Assembly (NCBI RefSeq): GCF_963576545.1
Contig: NC_083636.1
Location: forward strand, 3,214,383 to 3,278,382
Source: Limanda limanda
Lineage: Eukaryota > Chordata > Actinopteri > Pleuronectiformes > Pleuronectidae
Reading direction: 5' to 3'
Length of the DNA stretch: 64,000 nucleotides
Shown: one piece after another, positions 19,760 to 34,000 of the stretch
Position numbering within the stretch: the first letter of the stretch is position 1
Layout: every line of letters starts with the position of its first letter
The notes under the pieces: model-generated
What the model was told of the DNA's origin: nothing
Databases searched by the model: none
What the model saw: the letters and a program-made list of their open reading frames with translations, nothing else
Position numbers and translations under genes: made by a program

Positions 19760-22700
19760 TTAGTTTGGACAAGAGTCGATGCCGGTCACGTTCAGCCGCT
19801 CCCCCGCACACCTCCTGGCGCCCACCTCACATTCGGTCATCGTCGTGGCATCGTCAGAGCTAACGCACAGGGGGGGGGAGTCTCGGGGGCAATCTGACAC
19901 GTTCAGGCAAACGCATTCTCTCGCTGAACCTAGAATTGGAAAAAAAATACTGATACAGTCACATACAAAAACTCATATTTATTTATACACAACTATAAAA
20001 TAATGACCAGATTTATCCTTTAAAATCCTCCAGCTGACTCACTGTGACAGGCGGTCCCTGGTGGACAGTCCCTGCAGGACGGCTGTGGCCATTGACAGCC
20101 CGTGTCAGTGTTCAACGTGAAGCTGCGTCCGATACACCGCAGAGCGCCGAGCTGACACAGGCTGAGCAACCGCGGAGTTTGAGTCGAGACAAAACTGGCA
20201 CACAATGGCAGGGAAGTCCTGGATTAAGACAAAATAATAGTTTCAGTTATTATTGTGCTTTTAAGGCTCAGACCCAACAGTTCCCAGAGTAAAACTTAGA
20301 AATGCTTCTCAAATGTCCTACTCACGAGCACTCAGACGGCATCTTACACACACACCCGGTGGTTCCTACTTTCTCCCAGGGTTTACACTTCAGGCCGGGT
20401 GGAGGAGTAGGAGCTGTGGGCGCTGAGGAGGAAACAGGTTCAATCAGCGACGGGGAAACCACGCTGCAAGTCATAATGTATATATATGTATTCCAAGAAT
20501 AAACATACCTGCTTTGCAACGAACGCCTGCAGGAGACGGAGACCACTGTAGACTGGGACTACACATGACCTCTGACACCTCAGCGTCCAGCAGCGCCCCC
20601 GCAGGACAGTGGAGGGACACTGTCTCTCCAATCCGATAGGACACTTGGGTGGGCGTGCCCACAACGTCCCCGCTGAGTTGTGGAAACTGACACGTGGATC
20701 CTGGGACAAGAAGAGATGATGACACCTCAGTTAAATCTGTGTGCAGGACAAACAATAAGACAAAAAAATGTATTGTCCGTAAAAGGAACACTTACGTATA
20801 CAAACCCACGTCCCCTGCGTCCACGTCTTGTCTTCATTGCACCGAGCGGCAGCGTGTCCACTGAGGTAAAATCCCTCGATGCAGGAGAAATCCACCGTGT
20901 TTCCAACCCTGTACAAGTCTTTGGGATTCTAAGAGAGAAATAAAACAGTAGCTGCATTTTAAAAACTTGAAATTAAAACTTAAAGTTGACTAAAGACAAC
21001 ATAGGAACTAACTGCAGAAAAGAAGTATACATTCCATGAAACTAAAGATCCCTTATGAAACCACTTCAAATTCTCTAGATCCACATTTTTATTTGAATCT
21101 GCAACAACACGCTCATACATATAAGTCTTGTGTTGTGCAATTATGGTTAGGAGTGATACCATAAGATTGTGTGCCTTTGGGCATTCAATAAATTTAGTTA
21201 TCAAAATAAAATATAAAACATTAATATTTAAAATATTAATATTAAATCATAACCTTAGTTTGTTTAAAGTTCTCTCGGGGCACCACCCTTCACAGAAGGG
21301 AAAAGATAGCCAATTTATTGATTAAGATCAGTCTCATTTAGATCTAGTTCAATTAGAAATCTCAATATTTACTATTCAAGATTATATAATGAACAGTGAA
21401 GGTTTATAGAGTTCTTGACAGTGTAGAGGTTGGCAAAATTCACTTATGCAACATTAATGAAGGAACATTTTTAAAAGAAAACATTTCTAACAAAGATGTA
21501 TATGTGAGTGTGTGTGTGTGTGTGTGTGTTTGAATGAGGGGCTCTCAAAAATGGTCGTTGACCAAAAGTTCACACCTTCTTCAGCATGCTTTCAAAATGG
21601 TGGTTGAACCCCTAAGATAGCAGCTCCCCCGCCTCCTTCTGGAGTGGGGACGTAGTTAAGTAGGTGTAGAGATATGCGTGTCTGTGTAAATGCTAATCAG
21701 ATAATGGAGGAGTCTGTGTAGAGCGTAACTCACATTTACTTTCATTTAGCTTGTAACTACAATAACACAACACGTATCAAACTTATAAATTCCACACAGA
21801 ATCAAATAAACAGTCTTGCTTAGTCTTGTATCATTATTAAGCCCAGTATGTTACCAGTCCTCAGAAAGGGAGAAAGTTGCTGTAGTTCAGTTAGCAGTTC
21901 GTCCTGCCGGTTGTGTGAAGTCTTCTGGCTTGTGTGCTCTCTTCTTCCGTGGTTCTGTGGAGCTGTGCAGTTCAGTTGCTTATTCAATCTTAGTTCTTAC
22001 CTACAGGACATTGAGTCGCTGCTAGGAGTTTGGAAAAAGCTTGAGATGTGTGGAGGTTTCCTTGAAGTGATGAGTTGGAAAACTGCACCTCTGACCTCCG
22101 GTTGTTCGATGGGAAGAGAAGAGTTGCTGGAGCAACCCGGCCCTCTCCTTGGCGTTGCAGGAGAGAAGGGTGGCCGTCTGCCTCATCGGTGTGTCGGTGG
22201 AGAAGAGAGAGAATTGGGGGAGACCTTGGTCTTATATAGGCCCGGCTTTTCACACTTATGCGTGATTTTGCTGAAACAAAAGCAACCTGTTGCCTCCTGG
22301 GAGACTGAGTTCTTTGACCTTCTCAGAACAAAGAGAACACGTTGCACCCTGGGAGACTGAGATCGAGAGGCTCGATCCAGCACATGCGGACATGTGGTTT
22401 CAAGTTTTGTCCACACATGTAGGCCGAGAAGGAGGCCGTGTGGTTCCACAAAGTCATTGCCCACACCGGTAAACATTATATCAAGATCCGTGAATTATTC
22501 TCTGAGTAATCAAAAGAGATTAGAAAAATTGTTTCGTAATCCTGCGAACAAACAAACACATGTAATCCTGCAAACATGAATGTTTCAGACTCACCTGGAT
22601 GAATCCGTTCCTCAGGTTCGGAGGCGGACCACAGGTCTCTGGTGGCGTCAGAGAGAGAGAGAAGCACTGAGGCTCCATCGTCCTGCACACAAACAGTTTA

Positions 22701-22813
22701 CAGAGAGAAAACCAAAACGTTAAAGGGACCAAGGCAGATAGATTAGAACAGATTGAGAGGAAATTATTTGCTTTAATCACTTTTTAGAACCAAATTAAAG
22801 GAGACAGGAGCTT

Positions 22814-22890
<77 letters not shown>

Positions 22891-25800
22891 TGTGTCCTCA
22901 CTGTAAATACTGGATGTCTGGGTCCTCACAGGGCTTCTGCTCCTCTGTCGGTCCGGTGCAGTGGTGTCCACCTCCGCTGGGAGCGGGATTGTTGCAGCTG
23001 CGAGTTCTTGACCTTTGACCTCCAGAACAAGACGCCCAGGAGGACCAGCAGCTCCAGCCGCCATGGATCACCCCTGAGAGAAGAACCAGAGATTCACTCA
23101 TCATGTTCGGTCTTGTTTGTGGACGGGTCAGTCATAACGACGCCACGCCACAGTAACATCACATTTAACTCAAACCCTTTAACTCTTATTTAATAGATTA
23201 ATCTAGTTTACACCAACTTTAAATCTGGATTAAATCGTTGGATTAAACTCTCTGCAGAGGGCGAGTAGTTTAAAGAGGTTATAAAATGGAGCGCCATCCT
23301 GTCGTGTACCTGGTTGCTCTCCGATCACAGCTCCAGTCTCACAGGCCGGTCCCGAGGTTCCCGGCCGGCAGACGCAGCGACACACGGTGCCGCTCAGCAG
23401 CGGCTGGCCGTTGTTGTGGCAGGGACGGCAGTGGCAGGGATGCTCCTCGGCCAGGTACTCCTCTGTGGCTCGCTTCAGGTGCAGCTTCTTCAGACCTGCA
23501 CACTGCACCTCCTTCACCAGCTCGTGCAGAGGACGCAGCTGGAGCAGAATTCACAGTTTGTTCATGTGTGTTATGTTCGATGTGAGCAGAGACGCATGAT
23601 CTGACCAGAAATGAACCAGTCCACCGAGGTCGTACCTTCTGGTTTATGACGTCAGGGAAGTCTTTGACTGACGAGGCCCAGTTATCATAGATCTCTCCGT
23701 TAGCTTCTGGCTTTTCCAGATCCAGAATACTCAGAGCGCCGAGGAAGGACGGATCTCCTCCAAATATGTTGACTTTAATGGGCATTTTATTCACTTTGCG
23801 TCCTGTGGAAGTAGTGGCAGGTAAATTTGACTCAAGGCTGTGACTGATTTTATTTGATGTTCCAGGGAAACCTGAGTTGTTCACTTACCGTCGCGGGATG
23901 TGAAAGAATTCATGAATGTTTCACACGTGGTTTTCTTTTTCTTCTTGAACCAACGACGTTTCGTCTTTGTCCAACACCTCTTGTACTCGATATCTGTCGT
24001 ACCTTTACACAACAACGCAGGAACAATGGGTTTAACACAACTGATCTGCTGATGTCACTTTTACACCATCACAGCCTCATGTACGTATTTAAAGGTCCAG
24101 TGTGTGTGAGGTGAGGGGTACTCAGCTGCAACATGAAACTTCACAAGATATTCTACACACTGCACCTTTTAATTATAGACCGACTTGAAAAAGGTTAATT
24201 TCAAGAAGATCTTACTGGATGAGGTGAACGCCTGGCGGTCTAACTCCAACAAGGCTTGGTATTCGCCGCCGAGCGAGCCCTCGGAGAGGTAGTGCGTGCC
24301 GTACTTCCGGAGCAGCTGGCGGTAGGCGGAGTTGTCGTATGTGAACGGCAGCGAGGACAAGGCCTTCCAGAAGCCTTCGGACAGAGTGAGGTACTGAGGG
24401 GCGGAGTTCTGAAACTGGGCCAGTTCCACTTTATTCTTTAGGACTATTAATCTGTACGCCTGGACAGAGGATAACAGTAGGTCCTGGTTCATAAACTGTA
24501 AAAGTGTATTTTACACGACACCAAAGCATTGGATTGGTGAGGTTTTCTCGAACCTTATGCTCAGTGAGCTCTTTGTGGAAGGTGCGGCGGTCATGTGCAG
24601 ACAAGGAGTTGCCCTGGATGTGCTGAGTGTACGACCAGGAGCTGTTGTAGGATTCATCGCTGTCTTCGTTGTCCACTGTCACCTGCAGCACAAGCAAAGT
24701 CTCAGTCCGCCACTGAAATGCTCACCGACCGCTCAATGGATCGTCAAGTCAACAAGTCACAACTTTTGTCAACTTCTTCTTGAACTCACCTCGAAGTTGT
24801 ACCTGAGGACGCTCTGCGGAAGTCGGTAAAAGACTTTGTGGTCGCCGCTGAACACCTTCCTGCACTGACCTCCGAAGCTCCGAGTGTTGATCACGCCTGC
24901 TCTCAGTTTCCCCGTCAACACGTCGTACCTGTGAACCACGACAATGCAAACCGACAGGAGGTTATTTTAGCAAGGGATGTCACGAGAACCGATACCTACG
25001 ATACCTTTCGATACTAAGATAACAAAAAACCGACGATGCCCATTTTTTAAAAGCACCGTAGGCACCGTGAGCGCCGATGCCAGCAGCTGTTAGCAACTTA
25101 GCATTAGCATCGGTGCTGTGCCAGTCGATGTTTACATGTTCAGAAAACCAAGATGGCAACTGCGGCTGCAGCGGTCGTCCCACCTCAACTTGTTGATAAA
25201 AAAGGCACAAAGAGTCCTGCATGGAAGTACTTTGCGTTTGAGGCAGATGACCGTGGCGTTATCATCAATCCGCAGAAGCCATTATGCAAACGATGCTACC
25301 GTGGTCTTCAGACCAAGGGAGGTAATACTTCCAATTTACCAAAGCACCTGAAAGACCGTCATCCAGATTTGTTTAAATAATTCAAGTTGAGTTATGATTC
25401 ATATTAACTGTAAATCAATGCTAAGGTCGCTTTAATGCATAACGTGTCTTACAACAATGCGTCACTCACATACGTCACTCACATGCGTCCTCAACTACCG
25501 TATAACCCACAGTATATGCCCAAGCACATTAAACTACCGTATATGACATTAACAACATCCAAAGAATGCACTTTTTGAATCTTAGAAAATCCTTTTTTTT
25601 TACCGTAGTATCAAAATTGGCACCAACTACTGAATTTTTGGTATCCTGACACCCCTAATTTTAACCAATTAGCCTTGTTCTTACAGTAACGATACAGCCC
25701 CCTGGTGGTGGAGTTGCACATACTCACCCTCTGCCTGTGTAGTCAGAGTTCGGAGGCGTTTTGTCGAGGTCGCATGAGAACGGTTGGTCTCGGTCACAGT

Positions 25801-26577
25801 TTCTCTCATCCAGGTTGTCATCACAGTCGGAGTCTCCGTTACACACCAGAGTGCGACTGATACACTGACCTGGTTCAGTAATGAGTCTTCATTACACATT
25901 ACAAGAGGCAGACAGTCACTTCTTCTATCGAATCATATGTTCAGTGATTAAATGTTTACAAACTTGAGAACTGGGAATTTATCCTCGACTCAAAATGAAA
26001 CATGTGTCGTAGAATTTTAGCTTTTATTTGATCAAAAACAGAGACTTATCATGATATCGTGAAAAATTTCTCTAATATGTTGCAACAAACCAGAGGTGCA
26101 GCGGAACCTTTCTCCACAGCCCGTTTCCAGGGGACAACTTTTTTGCGGAACACACGGTTGTGTTTCAGCGGCTTCTCCTGAACATGCCACGCCCCCAAAC
26201 TGGGCGTACACCTCCACGTGGCGAGTACGCACCTGAGAAGGAAGCGGATATACATGCTATTCTTCAGTATGACATTACTTACAGTCAACTATTCTTCCTT
26301 ATATTTAGGCCTCAGCATCTGTTACTTGACAGTGAGTCTGAGCCTGATTCCCTGAACACGTCATTGCATTAAGTCACTAAACAACCAGATGTTTTCCTCT
26401 TAAATTGGTGGAGATGAAAACCAGAAGTAAAAGAGGGTGAATATTGGACTTATGTCCATCAGGAGAACACAAATGTCTCAGAATGAATTAATCCTGTTGC
26501 TGTACCTGCTGGATGTGTTTTTAATCGTAAATTCAATATATCAACCTTTCAAATTGACGATATTACTAATTGATAAT

Positions 26578-26621
<44 letters not shown>

Positions 26622-27253
26622 TGTGTATGTTTACCTTAGTGCTGGTGCAGCCGTCACACTCGGACCACTCTCTGTAAGACCCCCATATGCAGTTCACAGA
26701 CTGCTGGCAGCTGAGAGAGACAGACATTGACATCATTCAAAACTTTATGTTATATTTTGTTGTTGCCTTAACAGCAGCAAATAAAATGTTAGCATGAGAT
26801 TATCGACCATATTAAGATAATGGTGGCTGATGTGATGATATGAGGCTTATTGTTAAGGGTTTGAGTAAAAAAAAAAAGGTTATTAAATGTATTTCATTGA
26901 ACCCTCCTCTTTGTTACTTTCTAAAACTGAATCACCCTCTGGTGCACACATTTATGAATAAGACAACGGACAAGTGCACGTTCACAAGCTATAAAACATG
27001 TAAGTAGTTATTAAATACCATTAAAGGAACAGATATAATCATTAAAAATTAGTAATTTGACGTACCAAGCTGGAGACAGAAAGAAGAGGAACGATGCCAA
27101 AGAAGCTGCAGCCAAATCGAACTGTGAGCAAACAAACAAGAGGTTTTCTCAATTCAAACTATTTATAAATCATGAGAAACATTAAAAAAAATAATCAGTT
27201 AACTGCGTTAAATCTGATGAATACATGTGTTGCATGGTTTACAGCACCTTCAT
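19760..27253 (-). CDS. c7: Complement component C7, copy B (full length)
   Basis: Eighteen coding exons on -: 27253-27248, 27121-27066, 26710-26635, 26232-26091, 25869-25728, 24928-24790, 24682-24554, 24459-24216, 24002-23889, 23802-23636, 23538-23310, 23073-22902, 22682-22595, 20928-20796, 20736-20509, 20422-20326, 20218-20043 and 19929-19760. That is 2508 nt, 835 aa, with exon lengths equal to copy A except 97 against 106 at FIM1. Domain order is the same as copy A. Most exons differ from A by a few residues. Two blocks stand out: in exon 7, [12 protein letters not shown] replaces A's [12 protein letters not shown]; in exon 9, [15 protein letters not shown] replaces A's [15 protein letters not shown]. 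These map to the first and second membrane-hairpin regions of MACPF. Role as for copy A: entry of C7 into C5b-6. It may have changed membrane behaviour. Confidence 0.92.
21127..22468. mobile_element. 1.34-kb insert in a C7-B intron
   Basis: The mini-C7 intron runs cacgctcatacatataagtc straight into ataaacattatatcaagatc. In C7-B these two parts are separated by about 1.34 kb. The insert begins ttgtgttgtgcaattatgg and ends attgcccacaccgg. It has no recognised coding capacity. A solo LTR or unknown DNA element is possible. Confidence 0.5.
22817..22890. repeat. (GT)n microsatellite beside the TSP2 exon of C7-B
   Basis: About 74 bases of GT just after the donor of the second TSP1 exon. C7-A has a much shorter run at the same place (11804-11832). 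Confidence 0.95.
24972..25657 (+). mobile_element. hAT element remnant with a BED zinc finger, in C7-B
   Basis: Inserted in the intron between exons 5 and 6 of C7-B. The same intron in C7-A (15490-15515) is an uninterrupted empty site. Flanks attttagc (24964-24971) and attttaac (25658-25665) are an 8-bp duplication with one mismatch. The ends aagggatgtca and tgacacccct are inverted. An ORF at 25153-25380 encodes a BED-type finger ([20 protein letters not shown]). The transposase catalytic region is absent. Confidence 0.85.
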
Positions 27254-27679
27254 GATGTGTCGCTCCCAGTCCAGGCTTCTCTTCTGGTCATGAACAAAAA
27301 TATATAGGGTCATAAAGAGATTACTCAACAAGAAGAGTTCAGGAATTCCCCAACGAGTCGAGAAAAGTTAGTCAACTTCTCTTCATTCCCACAGCACCAC
27401 CGTCTCATTTCCAGTAAGGGAGAACATTGTCCTGTTTACTTTGAGGGAGATGAAGGTTGACGATGATGAAATCTGCTTTTCTTTGGGGTCAGAACTCGGT
27501 TGCATCACAGTTGTTTGACATTGATACTTTTTTAAGAGTCGACACGATTCAGGCATTTCAATGTATTTCAATGCAGTGGACTGTATTACTGTTTAATTAC
27601 AACTCACAGAATGTTGCTGCTGCTTCTAAGTGGCTTTAAATACCACTGCAGGTTTACATGTTCCTAAAAGATAAACAGG

Positions 27680-27748
<69 letters not shown>

Positions 27749-28510
27749 TCTTTGCACACAGCCTGTGAGTGGGCGAGACTCCCTTGTACCAGTGTGTGAA
27801 CACTGACTGAAATGTGACACCACAGGCTGGAGTGCGTTGCTCCGACCGCATGGAGGCGCTGTTCCTTCACATGTGAACGAAAGAATAGATCATGTAGTAG
27901 AATAATTCTATTTAAAGTTTCACAGTAGAATCTTTAAATAGATATATCTGCTCTTTTCAACACAAGTGAAACAGACACACTTACTGTAGATACGGTTTAT
28001 AATAAATAAATATTACACAGCTGTGTTACCTGACGTGAGCATAGTATTCGTTCTCCATTATATTTCACAGACAGACACATTATTATATATTAATAATAAT
28101 AATAATTTATATTAATAATAATAATTATTTGATGAAGATGATAAATTAATAAAATAATAATAAAATAATAATATAATAATAACAGTAATAATCACAATTA
28201 TAATAATTTAATAATACTAATTGTGGTTATTATGATTATTGTGATTATGATTTTTGTTATTCTAATCCTGTTGCACTATCACCAATAACTACACCTTAGC
28301 ACCGCACGTGTCCATAACTCTGTTACTGTATATATTTGTATTCTATTTTATTCTATTTTATTATACATTGTTGTTTTTTTATATTGTTGTTTTATGTTAA
28401 GTGCACCAATGACACCAAGGAAATTTCCTGTATGTGCAAATATACTTGGCAAATAAAAGAATTCTGATTCTGATTCTGTTGTGTCAGCCGTCCTGCAGGG
28501 ACTCGCCAGT
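27254..28510. other. C7-B 5' flank and AT-rich intergenic DNA
   Basis: The first 350 bases match the flanks of C7-A and mini-C7 except for an extra stretch of about 75 bp near 27270-27340. A (TG)n repeat fills 27681-27747. TAA/AAT-rich simple sequence covers 28080-28260. A LINE 3' tail (aaatttcctgtatgtgcaaa, then gattctgattct) lies at 28390-28480. No gene is seen. Confidence 0.6.
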
Positions 28511-31073
<2,563 letters not shown>

Positions 31074-31082
31074 CTCAGCACC

Positions 31083-34000
31083 ATGGCTCCGGCTGCTCGG
31101 CTCAGCGTGCTCGTCCTCTGCCTCCACTTCTTCACCGCTTCAACTCAAGGTACGTTCAGGAGTAATCTGCATTTAGCAGCAGCTCCTCTCATTTCACCTG
31201 AAGCTGAAAGCGTTTGTAGACATGCAAACACTGATTGTGTTGATTTGTTTGCTTCAATGTTTTATTCTTGGTGTTTAAGATGCTTTCTGCGACATCTCGA
31301 GTCTTCAGTCGATCAGATTCTTAATTCCTGTCGATGTGTTTGTTTTTAAAAAAAAAGAAAAACTGCCAGGAGGAACAAATAAATGGAGATGAATGTGTTT
31401 TTAATGGAGCTGCAGGAGCGTGTTTACCACCTTCAATAGAAAACATCGGCGGCTGCATAGCCGCGGTGCCGCTTTGGCAGTCGGATGATTATGAAAAGTG
31501 TTGCACAACAGCGGAACTCTCCACAGAGACAGAGCCACACACAGCGGCCAGCAGATTTCCAGTGAAGTGGCTTCCCAGGAATTCAGAGAGCACTTCACCG
31601 CCGAACAATGCCGAGCTGTTTGTGCGCGCCCCCCCCCTCCTTCACAGCCCGGACCGCCTCGGTGCCAATGGACGGACGATGTATTTGCATACATGAGCTT
31701 TGTTTTATCCACAGATTCAAACGAGCTCTGACCATCGGGGTCTCTCGCTGGCGTCCTGCGCTCGGCCTCTTTACATAACTCTCAGTCAGAGAGAGTCTCG
31801 CTCCCTCTCGGCTCCTGTAGCCTCTGACAGGTGTGTGTGTTTTTTTCCCGCCGGTGGCAGGAACATGGGCGTGAGCGTCAGCAGCTTGTTAGCAGAAACC
31901 AGCAGCGAGCCCGTGTTTGTGTAATTTCTCTCTGCAGACACGGCAGCACGTTTGCCAACTTGTAACGACCTGCAGATTTCTGAGGCGCAGCCCACGTCAC
32001 AGAGTCCAGCCAGTGAGGGGTCTCTCCCTGTGGTGAAAAACAAATTAATGGAATATGTTCAAGATTTGTATTATGATGCAGACGTGGGATAATGTGTTTT
32101 TCAGAGGTCCCGGGCTGTCTGAGCTGATCCTGGCTTCACGTCTACGACCACGTTGCACTTTCACTTGCATTTGTAGGTGCAGGTCAACAGGATTTCTCAA
32201 AAACTATTGAACAGATTTCCACGAAAAGTAGGAGAGGAGCAGGACGGGGGGGGGGGGGCGTGTGACCCAGGCAAGAATTGAGGTGTGGGAGTGGATCTGG
32301 ATCAGCGGCGGAGGACTTTCCTAGATCAGGGGCCGTAAAGGGGGGGCAACGATTCACACAGAGGGGCTAAACTACACGTCTCACATCTGTGCACGATTCC
32401 TGATTCAGTGACTGAGTCGTTCCTTGTTCCCTGATCAAGCTGCAAAGAAAAGCTTAGAAAATAAAATGTAGGTCCCTCTAGGTTCCTTATCCTATCATGA
32501 ACAATAACACTGTGAATAAGAGAGTGTTTATTAATATAAGAAGAATATAAAGAGATCATTTGTAGTGAGGTATATATATATATACTACAGTGGGAACTCT
32601 CCAGGAACTAAATAAAGGTCCAGGGTCCTTTTTTAACCCCCAGAAAGTCCCTGCTCGGGGGGGTAGTACTATGCCAAAGTACAGGAACATTTGGGGGCGG
32701 GGCTTGCAGAGCTGAAGAAGCCTGATTAGTCGAGCACTGCAGCGTTTTATTTCAGTCGCTCAATCTTGTAAAAATCTGTTTCCTCGAGAGAGAACAACAC
32801 TTTACTGGTGTTGCTAGATTTATAAAGCAACACCAGTAAAGTTGTGTTAGTCTTGTGCTGCACTGCCCCCTCCTGGTGGAGCGGGGGGGAGCAGCTTGTT
32901 GTTTCCATCGCTTCTTCTTCTTCTTACGTCAGCAGCTAATTTGCCTCAATCTCCCCGGCAGCGTCGGCAGGAAAAACGTCCGGGTTCTTGAGCTCGGCTG
33001 AAGTGTCCTCTCAGCATCGAGCAGCTGCTTCAGAAGATCTTAAACCATCTCAGTTCAGAGATCACGACCTCGGTTCCTAACGCGATTCCATTTCTCCACT
33101 ATTGTGACTCTTTGCTTTCGCCAACACGACAGTTTTCCTCCCCTCCATGTACGTTTCACACAATGAGGCTGGTTGGGCGAGTGAGGAGCTGTTATCAGGG
33201 ATGAGGGAGGAAACGGCCTTTGAATAAATGCAGAGGACCGAGCGTTTCCCCCCCCGAGAGCGCCCTGATTGATGTCTGCACATGTGACTCTGTAAACAAG
33301 GCCCGGGCGCTCACAGGAAACACATTAATGGAAGCGTCCGTGCAGATTAATGGAGGCTATAAAAGGAGAAACACACATTGATTATCAGGAACAGAGCCAG
33401 ACAGTCAGCTGTGCCGCTACCTGACGGTTGGTGGTCGACTGCTGAAGTTATGAGTTGGACCTTCAAAGGAAATGAACTGCTATTTCCTGCTTCCCTGGAA
33501 GTCGTGGCTGAGGAGGAAACACATCTGGGCATAAAAAAAACACACTGAGGATGTTTTCTTGAACCCTGAAATAGACCTTGCGTTGGCAGCGCTCAGAGAG
33601 AAATCACAGCGTCAACATGTTTACTGGCTCGGCCGGCGCTCCGCCTCGGGGGGACCAGGCCTGTAATGAGAACCCATCTCGTTGTAAAGTGATATCACAG
33701 CGTTGGACAGCGGCTGCGTGTTTCGCGGCTCTAATGAGTGTGTTCACAAAGAGCTGCACGTCCACGGCTCACATGTTGACTTACACCAGGGCTGAACTCT
33801 GCTGAGCAAACACGGCAGCACTTAACTTTGACACACAGGCACGGAGAAGCAAGGTGAGCGGGTTGTGTTCTAACGACCCCGGAGCCAGATGTTCACAGCC
33901 CACTGGGTGTGGAAGTGAGTCTGTGCGAGAGTCACGGAGCAGAAACACTTTCCTTTTCTACTTCGTTGCTCTTTGTGTCAGTCGGTGGTGGAAGAAACAC

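Noticed and set aside
25118..25380. BED-finger ORF as a host ZBED gene
   Set aside because: It lies inside a short hAT copy with target duplications and an empty site in C7-A, so it is a transposon remnant.
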